DNA of 64,000 nt from Bacteroidales bacterium (GTDB taxonomy: Bacteria > Bacteroidota > Bacteroidia > Bacteroidales > Tenuifilaceae). Made by a program: the position numbers and the translations under genes. The notes below the pieces were generated by a model that was not told the origin of the DNA, made no database searches, and saw nothing but the letters and a program-made list of their open reading frames with translations. The stretch is taken from positions 25,598 to 89,597 of the forward strand of contig JABFRB010000009.1 of NCBI GenBank assembly GCA_013141385.1, written 5' to 3'. This document shows positions 1 to 9,712 of the stretch, piece after piece (the stretch's first letter is position 1; each line of letters starts with the position of its first letter).

Positions 1-1
1 A

Positions 2-1402
2 AAAGAATTAAAAACTGAAATCGATGTGTATCGTCAAGCAAGAAAGGAAGAGATTTCATTAATTCAAAATGGGAAATTAGAGGAAGCCAAAAAATTGGGA
101 ACAACCACTCAAAAGGATCGATTTGAAAAAATCCGATCAATTTCAACCGAAATGGGTAATAAGGCAGCGAAAGACGCAGATGACCAGTTGACACTTGATC
201 AGCAACAGGCAGATTCAAGAATATTTCTCTTTGTGATAATTGGAGTTGTTGCACTTTTTTTCAGCATAGCTATGGTGATGTTGATGAACAGGGCAATAGC
301 CCAACCGCTCATTGAGATTACAAAAATAGCTGCACGTATAGGCGAAGGAGATTTAAATGTTGAACTGTTGGTGGCTGAGCGAAAAGATGAGGTTGGAATC
401 CTTTTACAAAATTTTAGCAGAATGGTAAATACCCTTAAGGATATGGCTGCTGTTGCTAAAAGAATTGCTTCTGGAGATCTTACTGGTTCCGTTGTTCCGC
501 AATCAGAGAAAGATCTTCTGGGAAATGCTTTTTTGCAGATGTTAAACAATCTGCGTAGTATCATGAAGGATATCTCTGAAAGTGTTAACCTTCTTGCCTC
601 ATCATCGAGTGAAATATTAGCCGCAACCACTCAGGTAGCATCGGGTTCGTCGGAGACAGCCTCTGCAATCAGTGAAACAACAACAACAGTTGAAGAAGTC
701 CGTCAGGCAGCTCAGCTGTCCAGTCAAAAAGCAAGTCGGGTTTCAGAGAGTGCTCAACAAGTGGTTCAGGTAACACAAGTTGGTCAAAAAGCAGTTGATG
801 AAACTGTAAGCGGGATGCACGAAATTCAAAATCAAATGGAAGCGGTGGCAAATACAATTGTTCGGTTAAGTGAGCAAAGTCAACAAATTGGTGGAATAAT
901 TGCATCGGTCAACGATGTGGCCGATCAATCTAATTTACTGGCAGTAAATGCCGCCATAGAAGCCGCCAAAGCAGGGGAGCAAGGAAAAGGATTTGCAGTT
1001 GTTGCGCAAGAAATAAAGAGTCTAGCATTGCAGTCAAAACAGGCCACAGTACAGGTGCGCAATATCTTAAGCGATATACAGAAAGCCACAAGCGCAGCAG
1101 TAATGGCAACTGAACAGACCAGCAAAGCCGTTGAAAATGGCGTTAAGCAATCAACTCAGACCGGTGAATCAATTAAAAAATTAGCAGAAAGCAGTAGTAA
1201 GGCAGTAGAAGCGGCAACACAAATTGTTGCTTCGAGCCAACAACAAGTTGTTGGGATGGACCAAATTGGGTTAGCCATGAGTAACATCAACCAGGCAGGA
1301 ACTGAGAATGCAGCAAGTATGGTACAAGCTGAAAAGGCTGCGATGAGTTTAAATGAGCTGAGTCAGAAACTGAAACTTTTGGTAGAACAGTATAAAGTAT
1401 AA
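2..1402 (+). CDS. Methyl-accepting chemotaxis protein, 5' end cut by window edge
   Basis: Chemoreceptor that relays ligand or envelope signals to CheA. The reading frame is open to the left edge (codons before the GTG at 26 read KELKTEID), so the N-terminal sensor part is missing. Numbering from that GTG, a membrane segment spans about 65-87, followed by a HAMP domain (88-140), a second HAMP-like unit (141-185) and the long coiled-coil signalling domain (about 195-458). The hairpin tip is recognisable at about 295-340 ([20 protein letters not shown], then [10 protein letters not shown]). No C-terminal CheR-tethering pentapeptide is visible. The gene sits upstream of cheA and cheB in the same direction, so it probably belongs to the same chemosensory cluster. 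The ligand is unknown. Confidence 0.95.
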   Translation, partial: KELKTEIDVYRQARKEEISLIQNGKLEEAKKLGTTTQKDRFEKIRSISTEMGNKAAKDADDQLTLDQQQADSRIFLFVIIGVVALFFSIAMVMLMNRAIAQPLIEITKIAARIGEGDLNVELLVAERKDEVGILLQNFSRMVNTLKDMAAVAKRIASGDLTGSVVPQSEKDLLGNAFLQMLNNLRSIMKDISESVNLLASSSSEILAATTQVASGSSETASAISETTTTVEEVRQAAQLSSQKASRVSESAQQVVQVTQVGQKAVDETVSGMHEIQNQMEAVANTIVRLSEQSQQIGGIIASVNDVADQSNLLAVNAAIEAAKAGEQGKGFAVVAQEIKSLALQSKQATVQVRNILSDIQKATSAAVMATEQTSKAVENGVKQSTQTGESIKKLAESSSKAVEAATQIVASSQQQVVGMDQIGLAMSNINQAGTENAASMVQAEKAAMSLNELSQKLKLLVEQYKV

Positions 1403-1632
1403 AGTGCCTAGAGTACTTCGAGTGCCTAAAGTACTTGGAGTAAAAAAAGAAAGTAGAGCAGTGATTTTTAAAAAGTTCAACTCTGTTATAGCCCCTTTTT
1501 TAAGGGGTTGGGGTTATTTAAAAAGTACTTCGAGTACTTAAAGTTAAAAGAAAACAGAGCAGTGGTCATTGAAAAGTTCAACTCTGTTATAGCCCATTTT
1601 TAAGGGGTTGGGGTTAATTTAAAAATAAACGG
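1403..1632 (+). repeat. Two tandem ~101-bp repeat units between MCP gene and cheA
   Basis: Two copies of one unit, at 1455-1524 and 1556-1625, start exactly 101 bp apart. Each contains GTTCAACTCTGTTATAGCCC followed by a short AAGGGGTTGGGGTTA segment. They are linked by short AGTACTTCGAGTACTT-type repeats. The same core appears in reverse orientation at 44950-44999 and 45097-45150, so this is a dispersed genomic repeat. No gene is seen here. Confidence 0.8.
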
Positions 1633-3909
1633 ATGGATAAGAAAGATGAGGAGTTTTTAAAACGACTTCAGGCAACTTTTCGCATTGAAGCGGAGGAGCA
1701 TATTCGTGGGCTTACGTCAGATCTAATTGAATTAGAGAAAACACCTAAAACTGAAAAGACCTCTAAATTAATAGAGGTTATTTTCCGCGAAGCACATAGC
1801 TTAAAGGGAGCTGCACGTTCAGTTGGTATGAAAGAGGTTGAATCTACCTGTCAGGTATTGGAGAGCATATTCGGGAAAATAAAAAATGAACAAACTTTCT
1901 TGACTGCAGAACAATTCGACCTTATTTATAAAGCTATTGATAGCATTTCGAAAATGGTATCTAATGGTGGAGCAAAAATTCCCAAGAACAACCAAGAATT
2001 AATAAAACAGCTACAATCTATCACAGAAGTAGATCAACCTAAGAAAATAGATGAAGAGCAAACAACAACTATCAAGAATACTTTTGAAGAAATCACAAAA
2101 TCTGCTTTATCTCCAAACGGAGTATCTAAACTATTAGTAGAAGAAAAACCCGTGCAAGCAGAAACTGTAAGAATATCAACTGAAAAGTTAGATCCGCTTT
2201 TTTTGCAGGCTGAACAGATGATTCAATATAAAATTGCTGCAACACAAAGAACCTTCGAAATGAGGGCTATTAACGATTTAATCGGATCTTGGAAAACGGA
2301 ATTAAGAAAATTGAATGCCCCCGGTTCCAATGAAAACCTACTTCAATTAAAACTAATAAATGATTGGAGTACTGAAAAATTAAATGAACTTGAAACCAAT
2401 ATAACTGCTATTACTCATGCTCTAGAAAACGATCAGCGTTCACTCGGACGATTGATTGACGACCATCTGGAAGCAATGAAAAGCGTATTGATGCTTCCTG
2501 TGTTTACAATAATAGAAGGATTTCCCAAATTTATTCGAGATCTCGCACGTAGCCAAGGTAAAGAAACAGAGCTAATTGTGCAGGGAAAAGAGATTGAAGT
2601 TGACAAGCGAATTCTTGAAGAATTAAAAGACCCTTTAATTCATCTGATACGAAACTGCATTGACCATGGAGTTAAAAAACCTTTGGAGCGAGAACGCTTA
2701 AACAAACCACCGCAAGCAAAAATAACACTAAACTTTAATGTAACAGAAAGTCGCCATCTAGAGATTACCATTTTCGATGATGGTATAGGTATTGAACTCG
2801 ATAACGTTCGCAGAGCAGCTATCAAGGCAGGCGTTCTAGACAAAGATTCTCTGGAAAATCTAAACCCTCAGGAAACTTTGATGTTAATATTTCAGTCGGG
2901 CGTGTCAACAAGCCAAATAATTACAGATATATCAGGACGTGGATTAGGTTTAGCGATAGTTCTCGAGAAGGTGGAAAAACTTGGTGGATCAGTCTCGGTT
3001 GAGAGCCAACCGAATATTGGTACAACATTTCATCTTTTACTTCCATTGACATTAGCAACATTCAGAGGCATTCTTGTGCGCATCGGAGAGCAGTTGGTTG
3101 CTATACCCACTATTAATGTTGAGCACGTAGTAAGAATAACTCAGGAAGAAATCAAAACAGTAGAAAATAGGGAAACGATAATGATTGATGGGAGAATCAT
3201 TAAAACAGTTAATCTCGGGAATGTATTAGGGTTAACAAACGGAAATGGTAGTACATCAAGTAAAAAGAATAACTCCGAGGATAATCATCATTTTATTCAA
3301 TTATTGATTCTTTTACATGCGGATAAACGAATTGCTTTTACTGTTGATGAGATTATAGAGGAGTGCCAGATTCTTGTTAAAGACTTGGGCAAGCAATTAT
3401 ATCGAGTCCGTAATATAAGCGGAGCTACGGTTCTTGGTTCGGGTAAAGTTGTACCTGTAATCAATGTTTCAGATTTAATGAAATCGGCAATTCGAACAGG
3501 CATGTCCATAAAAGAATCGAAAGAAAAGGATATTGAGGCTACAAGGAGATACAAAATTTTAGTGATAGATGATTCGATTACATCGCGAAGCTTAATAAAG
3601 AATATTGTAGAATCAGCAGGTTATCTGGTTGAGACTGCTGTTGACGGTGTAGATGCATTAACGAAAGTGTTAATTGGAGAATTCGATTTGATTGTATCTG
3701 ACATTGATATGCCGAGGATGAACGGTTTTGAACTTACCACGAAAATTCGCAAAAACAAAAAATTAAGTGAATTACCTATCGTACTGGTAACCGCTCTCGA
3801 ATCGCGTGAAGATCGTGAACACGGTATTGATGTTGGAGCCAACGCTTACATTGTAAAGAGTAGTTTCGATCAAAGTAATTTGTTGGAGGTGATTAAAAAA
3901 CTTTTGTAA
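1633..3909 (+). CDS. cheA: Chemotaxis histidine kinase CheA fused to a C-terminal receiver
   Basis: Central kinase of the chemotaxis pathway; it autophosphorylates and passes phosphate to receivers. The order is: N-terminal HPt domain with phosphorylatable His55 in EAHSLKGAARS; a variable linker; dimerisation helices (about 175-290); HATPase with N-box LIHLIRNCIDHG near 334-345, G1 DDGIGI near 381 and G2 GRGLGLAIV near 435; CheW-like SH3 domain (about 465-610); and a REC domain (about 637-758) with phospho-acceptor Asp690 in VSDIDMP. At 758 residues it is longer than enteric CheA because of the fused receiver, as in many CheA-CheY hybrids. No clear P2 domain is seen. It is followed by cheB, and cheW and cheR are not in this window. 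Confidence 0.96.
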   Translation: MDKKDEEFLKRLQATFRIEAEEHIRGLTSDLIELEKTPKTEKTSKLIEVIFREAHSLKGAARSVGMKEVESTCQVLESIFGKIKNEQTFLTAEQFDLIYKAIDSISKMVSNGGAKIPKNNQELIKQLQSITEVDQPKKIDEEQTTTIKNTFEEITKSALSPNGVSKLLVEEKPVQAETVRISTEKLDPLFLQAEQMIQYKIAATQRTFEMRAINDLIGSWKTELRKLNAPGSNENLLQLKLINDWSTEKLNELETNITAITHALENDQRSLGRLIDDHLEAMKSVLMLPVFTIIEGFPKFIRDLARSQGKETELIVQGKEIEVDKRILEELKDPLIHLIRNCIDHGVKKPLERERLNKPPQAKITLNFNVTESRHLEITIFDDGIGIELDNVRRAAIKAGVLDKDSLENLNPQETLMLIFQSGVSTSQIITDISGRGLGLAIVLEKVEKLGGSVSVESQPNIGTTFHLLLPLTLATFRGILVRIGEQLVAIPTINVEHVVRITQEEIKTVENRETIMIDGRIIKTVNLGNVLGLTNGNGSTSSKKNNSEDNHHFIQLLILLHADKRIAFTVDEIIEECQILVKDLGKQLYRVRNISGATVLGSGKVVPVINVSDLMKSAIRTGMSIKESKEKDIEATRRYKILVIDDSITSRSLIKNIVESAGYLVETAVDGVDALTKVLIGEFDLIVSDIDMPRMNGFELTTKIRKNKKLSELPIVLVTALESREDREHGIDVGANAYIVKSSFDQSNLLEVIKKLL

Positions 3910-4090
3910 TAGTACACAAGTACTTAGAGAGTAAAAAGTACTTAAAGTGTCTAAAGTACTTCGAGTATTTAAAGTTAAAAGAAGATAAGGATTATTTTAA
4001 AGCACAAACTTTTGGCTCTTTTAAATTCTAGGCACTTGAAGTACTCTAGGCACTTCTTCAAACTACTAGGCACTTAAAAAACTTATTACC
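3910..4090 (+). repeat. Inverted and direct short repeats between cheA and cheB
   Basis: The 181-bp gap holds repeated AGTACTTCGAGTATTTAAAG-like words on its left half and the reverse complement (CTAGGCACTTGAAGTACTCT, then more TAGGCACTT words) on its right half. Together they can fold back. The same words occur at 1403-1450 and 1524-1550. No terminator or promoter can be assigned with confidence. Confidence 0.6.
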
Positions 4091-5134
4091 ATGATTAAAG
4101 TTCTTATAGTGGAAGATTCACCGGTAATGCAGCAATTGCTTTCCTATACAATTAGCGCCGATCCAGATATACAGGTTGTTGGAATTGTTGAAAATGGTGA
4201 AGAAGCCATTGAAGCAGTTAAAAAATTGCATCCTGATATAATAGCAATGGATATGCATATGCCAAAATTAGATGGACGGCAGACAACACGTATAATAATG
4301 GAAACCAACCCTACACCAATTGTAATTGTTACTGGTAGTTCAACAGGGAAAGAAGCTACTTTTTCATTTGATATGATTGCAGAAGGGGCTTTGGCCGTAA
4401 TTAAAAAACCGCCAAGTGTAGATCACCCCGAATTTAAAAAAGAGGCACAAGGGTTAATACAAACATTAAAACTAATGTCTGAAGTGAAATTGGTCAGACG
4501 TATTGCACATAGTACGAGAGAAAATGGGCTAGTCAAACCCATAATTGAAAAAGAAATTAGTAAAGAATCGGAAATTCAGATTGTTGCTATCGGTGCTTCC
4601 ACGGGTGGTCCACTTGTTTTACAAAAAATTCTTTCAGGACTCCCTAAAAATATTCCAGTTCCACTTTTAATTGTTCAGCACATCTCACAAGGATTCACTG
4701 AGGGTTTTGTTGAATGGCTTAATAATACAACAAATTTTCCAGTTCATATAGCATCTCATGGTGAATTCCCGCTTGCGGGACATGGTTATGTGGCTCCGGA
4801 TAATTTTCACATGGGAGTTGAAAGAGGTCCTAGAATTGTACTTAGTAACCACGGATTAGAAAATGGTCTGCGGCCATCAGTTGCTTATCTCTTTCGTACT
4901 GTGGCACAAGTCTTCGGATCTGGTGCTGTAGGTATTTTGCTAACCGGGATGGGACGTGATGGTGCTGAGGAGCTAAAAATGATGAAAAAAAACGGGGCCA
5001 TTACTTTCGCTCAAGATAAAGAAAGTTCTGTGGTGCATGGTATGCCCGGAGAAGCAATAAAATTCAATGCGGCAATGCATATTCTTCCTCCTGAAGATAT
5101 AATAACAACATTAACTGCTTTATTTAAAAAGTGA
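4091..5134 (+). CDS. cheB: Chemotaxis response regulator protein-glutamate methylesterase CheB
   Basis: Removes methyl groups from (and deamidates) chemoreceptor glutamines/glutamates for adaptation; its activity is controlled by phosphorylation of the N-terminal receiver by CheA. The receiver covers about 1-120 with Asp54 in AMDMHMP. The methylesterase domain covers about 155-347 and shows the full catalytic triad: Ser170 in GASTGG, His197 in VQHISQG and Asp290 in GMGRDGAEE. Length (347 aa) matches the family. It follows cheA after a repeat-filled gap and is followed 10 nt later by a hybrid kinase, suggesting co-transcription of cheB with that kinase. Confidence 0.96.
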   Translation: MIKVLIVEDSPVMQQLLSYTISADPDIQVVGIVENGEEAIEAVKKLHPDIIAMDMHMPKLDGRQTTRIIMETNPTPIVIVTGSSTGKEATFSFDMIAEGALAVIKKPPSVDHPEFKKEAQGLIQTLKLMSEVKLVRRIAHSTRENGLVKPIIEKEISKESEIQIVAIGASTGGPLVLQKILSGLPKNIPVPLLIVQHISQGFTEGFVEWLNNTTNFPVHIASHGEFPLAGHGYVAPDNFHMGVERGPRIVLSNHGLENGLRPSVAYLFRTVAQVFGSGAVGILLTGMGRDGAEELKMMKKNGAITFAQDKESSVVHGMPGEAIKFNAAMHILPPEDIITTLTALFKK

Positions 5135-5144
5135 AGGGGAAATT

Positions 5145-7538
5145 ATGAAAAACATTAAGAATTCAGAGGATGATGTTGTGCAAATTTTAATAGCTGAGGA
5201 CAGCTCAACTCAAGCAGAACAATTAAAATACCTTCTTGAGAAGTACAACTACAAGGTAATAGTGGCTAAGGATGGCAAGGAAGCACTCAATCTTTTAAAC
5301 GAATTCAAACCAGCTATAATTATCACCGATATTGTTATGCCGGAGATGAACGGTTATGAGCTATGTAAAGAAATAAAATCAAATGAAAGTACTATAGACA
5401 TTCCCGTTATATTGCTTACATCTCTCTCTCGTTCGGAGGATATACTTGAAGGCATTTCTTGCGGAGCCGATAATTTTATCACTAAACCTTATCACGACGA
5501 TTATCTCATCTCACATATTGAACAAATTATAGCAAATAGGAAGTTCAACAAAAGTGAGAGGGTTAGGGTTGGTGTGGAAATAATATTTGGTGGTAAACGA
5601 CGTTTTATCTCGGCCACCCAGCAGCAAATGCTTACATTACTCATTTCAACGTATGAAGCAGCGGTCCAAAGAAATAATGAGTTAATTCAGGCACAAGAAG
5701 AATTAAAAGCAATTAATGAAAACCTAGAAGAGTTAGTGCTAGAAAGAACTAATGAACTTTTGGCGGAAATTGATATTCGCAAAAACGCTGAAAAACGGAT
5801 TATCAAATTAAATCGCATTTACGCCGTACTCAGTAATATCAATAAAGCAATTGTAAGAGTTCGTGATATCGATCAGCTATTCCAAGATACTTGTAACATC
5901 GCTATCGATGAAGGAAAATTTCAAAGTGCGTGGATTGGAATCGTAAATAATGAGACAAATAAAATTGAAACCTTTGCAGCTGCTGGCTTAGCAAATGAGT
6001 TAATAGAGGTGAGTCCTTATCAAAATCCTGTTACAGGGGTAATAAGTTCTGGGAAACACTTTATATCCAATAGTATAAATACCGATAAAAGTATTCCTGA
6101 AATTTGGAAGCGGAATTCTTTGTCTTTGGGATTTAGATCATTTGCCGCATTTCCTCTTATTGTTTTTGGAAAAGTAACGGGAGGTTTTTGTATCTATTCC
6201 AATGAGGTTGATTTTTTCGATGAAATAGAAATTTCTCTACTTGATGAAATGGCCACTGATGTTTCATTTGCACTTGAATACATTCAGAATGAAATTGAAC
6301 GCAAAAAAGCAGACCTCCTTATTCAAGAGAATACTGAGCAGCTCAAAGTTCAAAACATTGAATTGCATGAATTAATAAAAGAACTTAGTCAGACCAATAC
6401 TGAATTAGTTATTGCCAAGGAAAAAGCCGAAGAGAGCGATCGCTTAAAAACAGCCTTCCTACACAACATCTCTCACGAAATTCGTACCCCCATGAATGCA
6501 ATTATTGGGTTTTCCGAATTCCTTAACGACCTTGAGTTTCTTCCCGAAAAGCGTAAACATTTTACCGATATCATTGTACAAAATTGCTACCAACTACTTT
6601 CTATTATCTCTGACATAATAAGCATTGCTACCATCGAGGCGGGTCAGGCAAAAATTACAGAAAATGAGGTCGATCTTAATTCAACCTTAAGACTTCTACA
6701 CGAACAATTCCTGCTAAAAGACCAAAAGAAAAATGTTATCCTTATCCTAAAAAATACGTTACTCAATGGCGAGGTAAACATTACATCCGATGAAACAAAA
6801 CTCGTCCAGATACTAACTAATCTTATTGGCAATGCGCTAAAATTCACACAACAGGGGTATGTAAATTTTGGTTACAAATTAAAAAGTAACGAACTCGAAT
6901 TTTTTGTTGAGGATACAGGCATCGGCATCCCACCTGAAATGCACCAAGTAATATTTAATCGCTTTCGTCAGGTCGATGATACCGCACAACAATTCGGTGG
7001 TTCGGGTTTAGGCTTGTCTATCTCAAAGGCGTATGTAGAACTTATGGGTGGTAAAATGTGGTTAAAGTCTGAATTAGGCAAAGGATCAACTTTCTATTTT
7101 ACTATCCCCTACAAAAAAGTTCAAAGAACTACTTTATTAGGAAAGCAGTCCATTAACGCTATAAAATTTGAAAACAAAACAACTATAACCCTTTTGATTG
7201 CCGAGGACGAAGAATCTAATTTCATGCTACTGGAAGAATTTTTGACAGGATTAAATATCGAAATAGTTTGGGCGAAAAATGGTTTAGAAGCAATTGAAAT
7301 TTGCAAAACACAGGGTATCGATTTGATATTAATGGATTTAAAAATGCCAGTGATGGATGGCTATGAAGCTACAATGAGAATAAAAAATTTTAAACCAAAT
7401 ATGCCAGTTATTGCCCAAACAGCATACACAACAGATTTAGATAGGAATAAAGCCCTTGCATGTGGATGCTCTGATTTTATTACTAAACCTTTAAAACGAG
7501 AACTCTTAATTTCTAAAATAAAAAAACATTTGAAATAA
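5145..7538 (+). CDS. Cytoplasmic hybrid histidine kinase (REC-GAF-HisKA-HATPase-REC)
   Basis: Soluble signalling kinase with no membrane segment. Domains in order: receiver about 12-130 with Asp62 in TDIVMP; a coiled coil about 175-220; GAF about 225-375; a second coiled coil; HisKA with His444 in ISHEIRTP; HATPase about 540-660 (N-box LIGNALKF, G1 EDTGIGIPP, G2 GGSGLGLSIS); C-terminal receiver about 675-797 with Asp731 in MDLKMP. A GAAGGGGAA Shine-Dalgarno-like run stands just before the ATG. Position directly after cheB suggests it takes phosphate input from, or feeds, the chemosensory system through its N-terminal receiver. The GAF ligand cannot be predicted. Confidence 0.93.
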   Translation: MKNIKNSEDDVVQILIAEDSSTQAEQLKYLLEKYNYKVIVAKDGKEALNLLNEFKPAIIITDIVMPEMNGYELCKEIKSNESTIDIPVILLTSLSRSEDILEGISCGADNFITKPYHDDYLISHIEQIIANRKFNKSERVRVGVEIIFGGKRRFISATQQQMLTLLISTYEAAVQRNNELIQAQEELKAINENLEELVLERTNELLAEIDIRKNAEKRIIKLNRIYAVLSNINKAIVRVRDIDQLFQDTCNIAIDEGKFQSAWIGIVNNETNKIETFAAAGLANELIEVSPYQNPVTGVISSGKHFISNSINTDKSIPEIWKRNSLSLGFRSFAAFPLIVFGKVTGGFCIYSNEVDFFDEIEISLLDEMATDVSFALEYIQNEIERKKADLLIQENTEQLKVQNIELHELIKELSQTNTELVIAKEKAEESDRLKTAFLHNISHEIRTPMNAIIGFSEFLNDLEFLPEKRKHFTDIIVQNCYQLLSIISDIISIATIEAGQAKITENEVDLNSTLRLLHEQFLLKDQKKNVILILKNTLLNGEVNITSDETKLVQILTNLIGNALKFTQQGYVNFGYKLKSNELEFFVEDTGIGIPPEMHQVIFNRFRQVDDTAQQFGGSGLGLSISKAYVELMGGKMWLKSELGKGSTFYFTIPYKKVQRTTLLGKQSINAIKFENKTTITLLIAEDEESNFMLLEEFLTGLNIEIVWAKNGLEAIEICKTQGIDLILMDLKMPVMDGYEATMRIKNFKPNMPVIAQTAYTTDLDRNKALACGCSDFITKPLKRELLISKIKKHLK

Positions 7539-7583
7539 AATAGTTTTATCAAACAAAGAAGCCCCATTTCCAACTGTGTCTTG

Positions 7584-7760
7584 TCCTAAAATAGGTTGAC
7601 AAAAAAATCGAACAAAAAGTCAACTTAAAACAGGATTAGCATGAGTGAGTAAAGTAAAAACAGGAATAAGAATTAATGTGTAAACTACAAAAAGAAATAC
7701 CATATCTTCGTGTAAACTTAAAGTAGGTTTTAGTTAAAAACCTGTCAAGTTATTTTAGGA
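7584..7760 (+). mobile_element. Small decayed IS or MITE with 17-bp terminal inverted repeats
   Basis: The ends TCCTAAAATAGGTTGAC (7584-7600) and GTCAAGTTATTTTAGGA (7744-7760) are inverted copies with two mismatches, bounding 177 bp that holds only broken reading frames. Ends of this CCTAAAATAGNTTGAC type look like those of IS3-family elements from memory. An isolated end-like word, CCTAAAATAGATTGAC, occurs at 21463-21478. This is probably a deletion remnant that cannot move by itself. Confidence 0.5.
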
Positions 7761-7778
7761 AGATACACAAAATTACCA

Positions 7779-7997
7779 TTGCATTGGAATAAAACCCAAT
7801 TGCAGACCATCAAAATGCCTTTGCAGATAATCAAAACCTCTTTGCAGACAAACAAAATGCCTTTGCAGACCATCAAACCCTCTTTGCACGTAATCAATCG
7901 TGAATTGCGACAACACAAAACCCTATCGCAAAACAACAATCGTCAATTGCGTCAAAACAAAACCCCATTGCATCTCAATAATCGCATTTTGCGATAG
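7779..7997 (+). repeat. 21-bp phased degenerate tandem array (11 units)
   Basis: The anchor TTGCA (or TTGCG/TCGCA/TTGCC-like) starts at 7779, 7800, 7821, 7842, 7863, 7884, 7905, 7926, 7947, 7968 and 7989, an exact 21-bp period. Between anchors the sequence is A/C-rich and loosely conserved. The open frame across it (72 codons, heptad words such as LQTIKMP) is a by-product of 21 being a multiple of three and is not considered a gene. Confidence 0.85.
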
Positions 7998-8048
7998 CCT
8001 TATCATACATCGTAAGCCCGCAATCACCAAAAGCGAAAATTAGCTATT

Positions 8049-8231
8049 TATAACGTGAGTTCGATGTAAGTATAATATATTGATTCTCAGTTCACCATTA
8101 GATTGTTGCTTTGTCATGCTGAACGAAGTGAAATCCGAAGGATTCGCTGAAAGCAAACATCTGAATTTTAGATAATTAGATCCATCGCTTCGTTCAGGAT
8201 GACACCTTGCATTGAGCTGACGTTATTTATA
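8049..8231 (+). mobile_element. MITE-like element, copy 1 (GTTCGATGTAAG family)
   Basis: Non-coding element with terminal inverted repeats: left TAACGTGAGTTCGATGTAAG (8051-8070), right CTTGCATTGAGCTGACGTTA (8207-8226). The interior carries the palindromic core TGTCATGCTGAACGAAGTGA with its inverted partner TCGCTTCGTTCAGGATGACA. Related copies are at 42575-42752, 43001-43312 and 44532-44770. Confidence 0.7.
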
Positions 8232-8446
8232 AAGAACTCCAATTTATTTGTGTGATGATGGTTTTGGGAAGTTCATCGCTTTTTGATAGTTTTACTAGCT
8301 GTGGATGGAAACGTAGTTTTCAACCCACAAGCAGAGACAACAAGCGGAAAACCGTTATGCGGATACAAAAACCTAGCGTAACAAATAGAACTGTTTTGTA
8401 AAACTAATTGCAGTAAAAAGAATACGAATTATTTATTAACTACCCA
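8232..8446. other. Spacer upstream of cysteine desulfurase
   Basis: A weak inverted repeat is visible around 8300-8335 (GCTGTGGATGGAAA against TTTCAACCCACAAGC). No gene, RNA or clear promoter is recognised. Confidence 0.4.
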
Positions 8447-9586
8447 ATGAAAATATATCTTGACTATAATGCTACAACTCCTATCGACAAAGAAGTAGCG
8501 CAAACAATGCAACCCTATCTTTATGGCTATTTTGGTAACCCATCAAGTGCTCATAGTTTTGGAAAAGAAACAAAACGAGCTGTAGAAAACGCTCGGGTAC
8601 AGGTTGCCACAGCAATTAATTGCAAACCTAATGAGATTATTTTTACCAGTGGAGGAACAGAATCGAATAATTATTCCATAAAAGGATTTGCATTCGCCAA
8701 TGAGCATAAAGGAAATCATATTATAACATCTACCATTGAGCACCCTGCCGTAATTGAAGTATGCAAATACCTAGGGAAAAGAGGATTTCAAATCTCATAT
8801 ATTCCAGTTGATGAATTCGGATTGCTTCAGCTGGATGAGTTGGAAAAGGCGATTACTCCAAAAACTATTCTTATCTCCGTAATGCACGCCAACAACGAAA
8901 TAGGAACTATTCAGCCAATCTCAAAAATTGCCGAAATTGCCCGTAAATTCAATATAGTATTCCATACCGATGCTGCACAATCGTTGGGAAAATGCGCTGT
9001 TGATGTAAAAGAAATGGGAGTTGACTTATTGTCCATTGCAGGTCATAAATTGCATGCACCTAAAGGCATTGGGGCTTTGTATATTAGGAATGGTTTGGTT
9101 TTAGAGAAACTTATCCATGGGGCTGATCATGAACAGAATAAGCGTGCAGGAACCGAGAATGTGCTTGAAATCGTAGGATTAGGCAAAGCTTGTGAAATTG
9201 CCCATTGCGATTTGAGCAAAAATATGGAGCATTTAAAGAAAATGAGGGATTTGCTCCATAACCAATTACTCAATAAACTCACAGAAATCAAGTTAAATGG
9301 TCATTCACAATTACGACTCCCCAACACATTAAACCTTAGCTTTAAAGGATTGGAGGCTAATATCCTTTTAAACGAATTGGAGCTAAAGGGAATTGCCGCT
9401 TCAGCGGGAGCCGCTTGCCATACCGACTCAATTAAACTTTCATCAGTATTAACAGCCATTAAGCTAGATACTGATTTTGCAATGGGAACCATTCGATTTT
9501 CCGTAGGACGACAAACTACGGTAGCCGAAATAAACCAAGCATCTGAAATAATTGTGGATATTGTAAAGCGATTAAGATCATCTTAA
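8447..9586 (+). CDS. Cysteine desulfurase (NifS/IscS family, class V aminotransferase fold)
   Basis: PLP enzyme that takes sulfur from L-cysteine as a persulfide for Fe-S clusters, thiolated tRNA or other sulfur acceptors. Visible signatures: N-terminal YLDYNATTP; PLP-stacking histidine in STIEHPAV; PLP lysine Lys201 in SIAGHKLHAPKG; and catalytic Cys324 on the mobile loop SAGAACHTDS. The loop differs from the IscS form SSGSACSS, so a group I enzyme related to NifS/selenium-type desulfurases is more likely than housekeeping IscS. Length (379 aa) is normal. No iscU, tusA or thiI neighbour is present, so the sulfur acceptor is unknown. It stands alone between repeat-rich spacers. Confidence 0.92.
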   Translation: MKIYLDYNATTPIDKEVAQTMQPYLYGYFGNPSSAHSFGKETKRAVENARVQVATAINCKPNEIIFTSGGTESNNYSIKGFAFANEHKGNHIITSTIEHPAVIEVCKYLGKRGFQISYIPVDEFGLLQLDELEKAITPKTILISVMHANNEIGTIQPISKIAEIARKFNIVFHTDAAQSLGKCAVDVKEMGVDLLSIAGHKLHAPKGIGALYIRNGLVLEKLIHGADHEQNKRAGTENVLEIVGLGKACEIAHCDLSKNMEHLKKMRDLLHNQLLNKLTEIKLNGHSQLRLPNTLNLSFKGLEANILLNELELKGIAASAGAACHTDSIKLSSVLTAIKLDTDFAMGTIRFSVGRQTTVAEINQASEIIVDIVKRLRSS

Positions 9587-9712
9587 ACTATTTACGTACA
9601 AGAATACAACATGCCAAATATTTAACCCCGTTAAATCGGATGTAGGAAAGCCAAACATTGAATTGGATTGAAGATATGGCTCAACTATTAGGATTTTGCA
9701 GATTTTTCCTTT

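Noticed and set aside
7779..7997. Coding sequence for a 72-residue heptad-repeat protein
   Set aside because: The open frame follows from a 21-bp DNA repeat; both strands are open, unit identity drifts at the DNA level and no start context or homologue is apparent.
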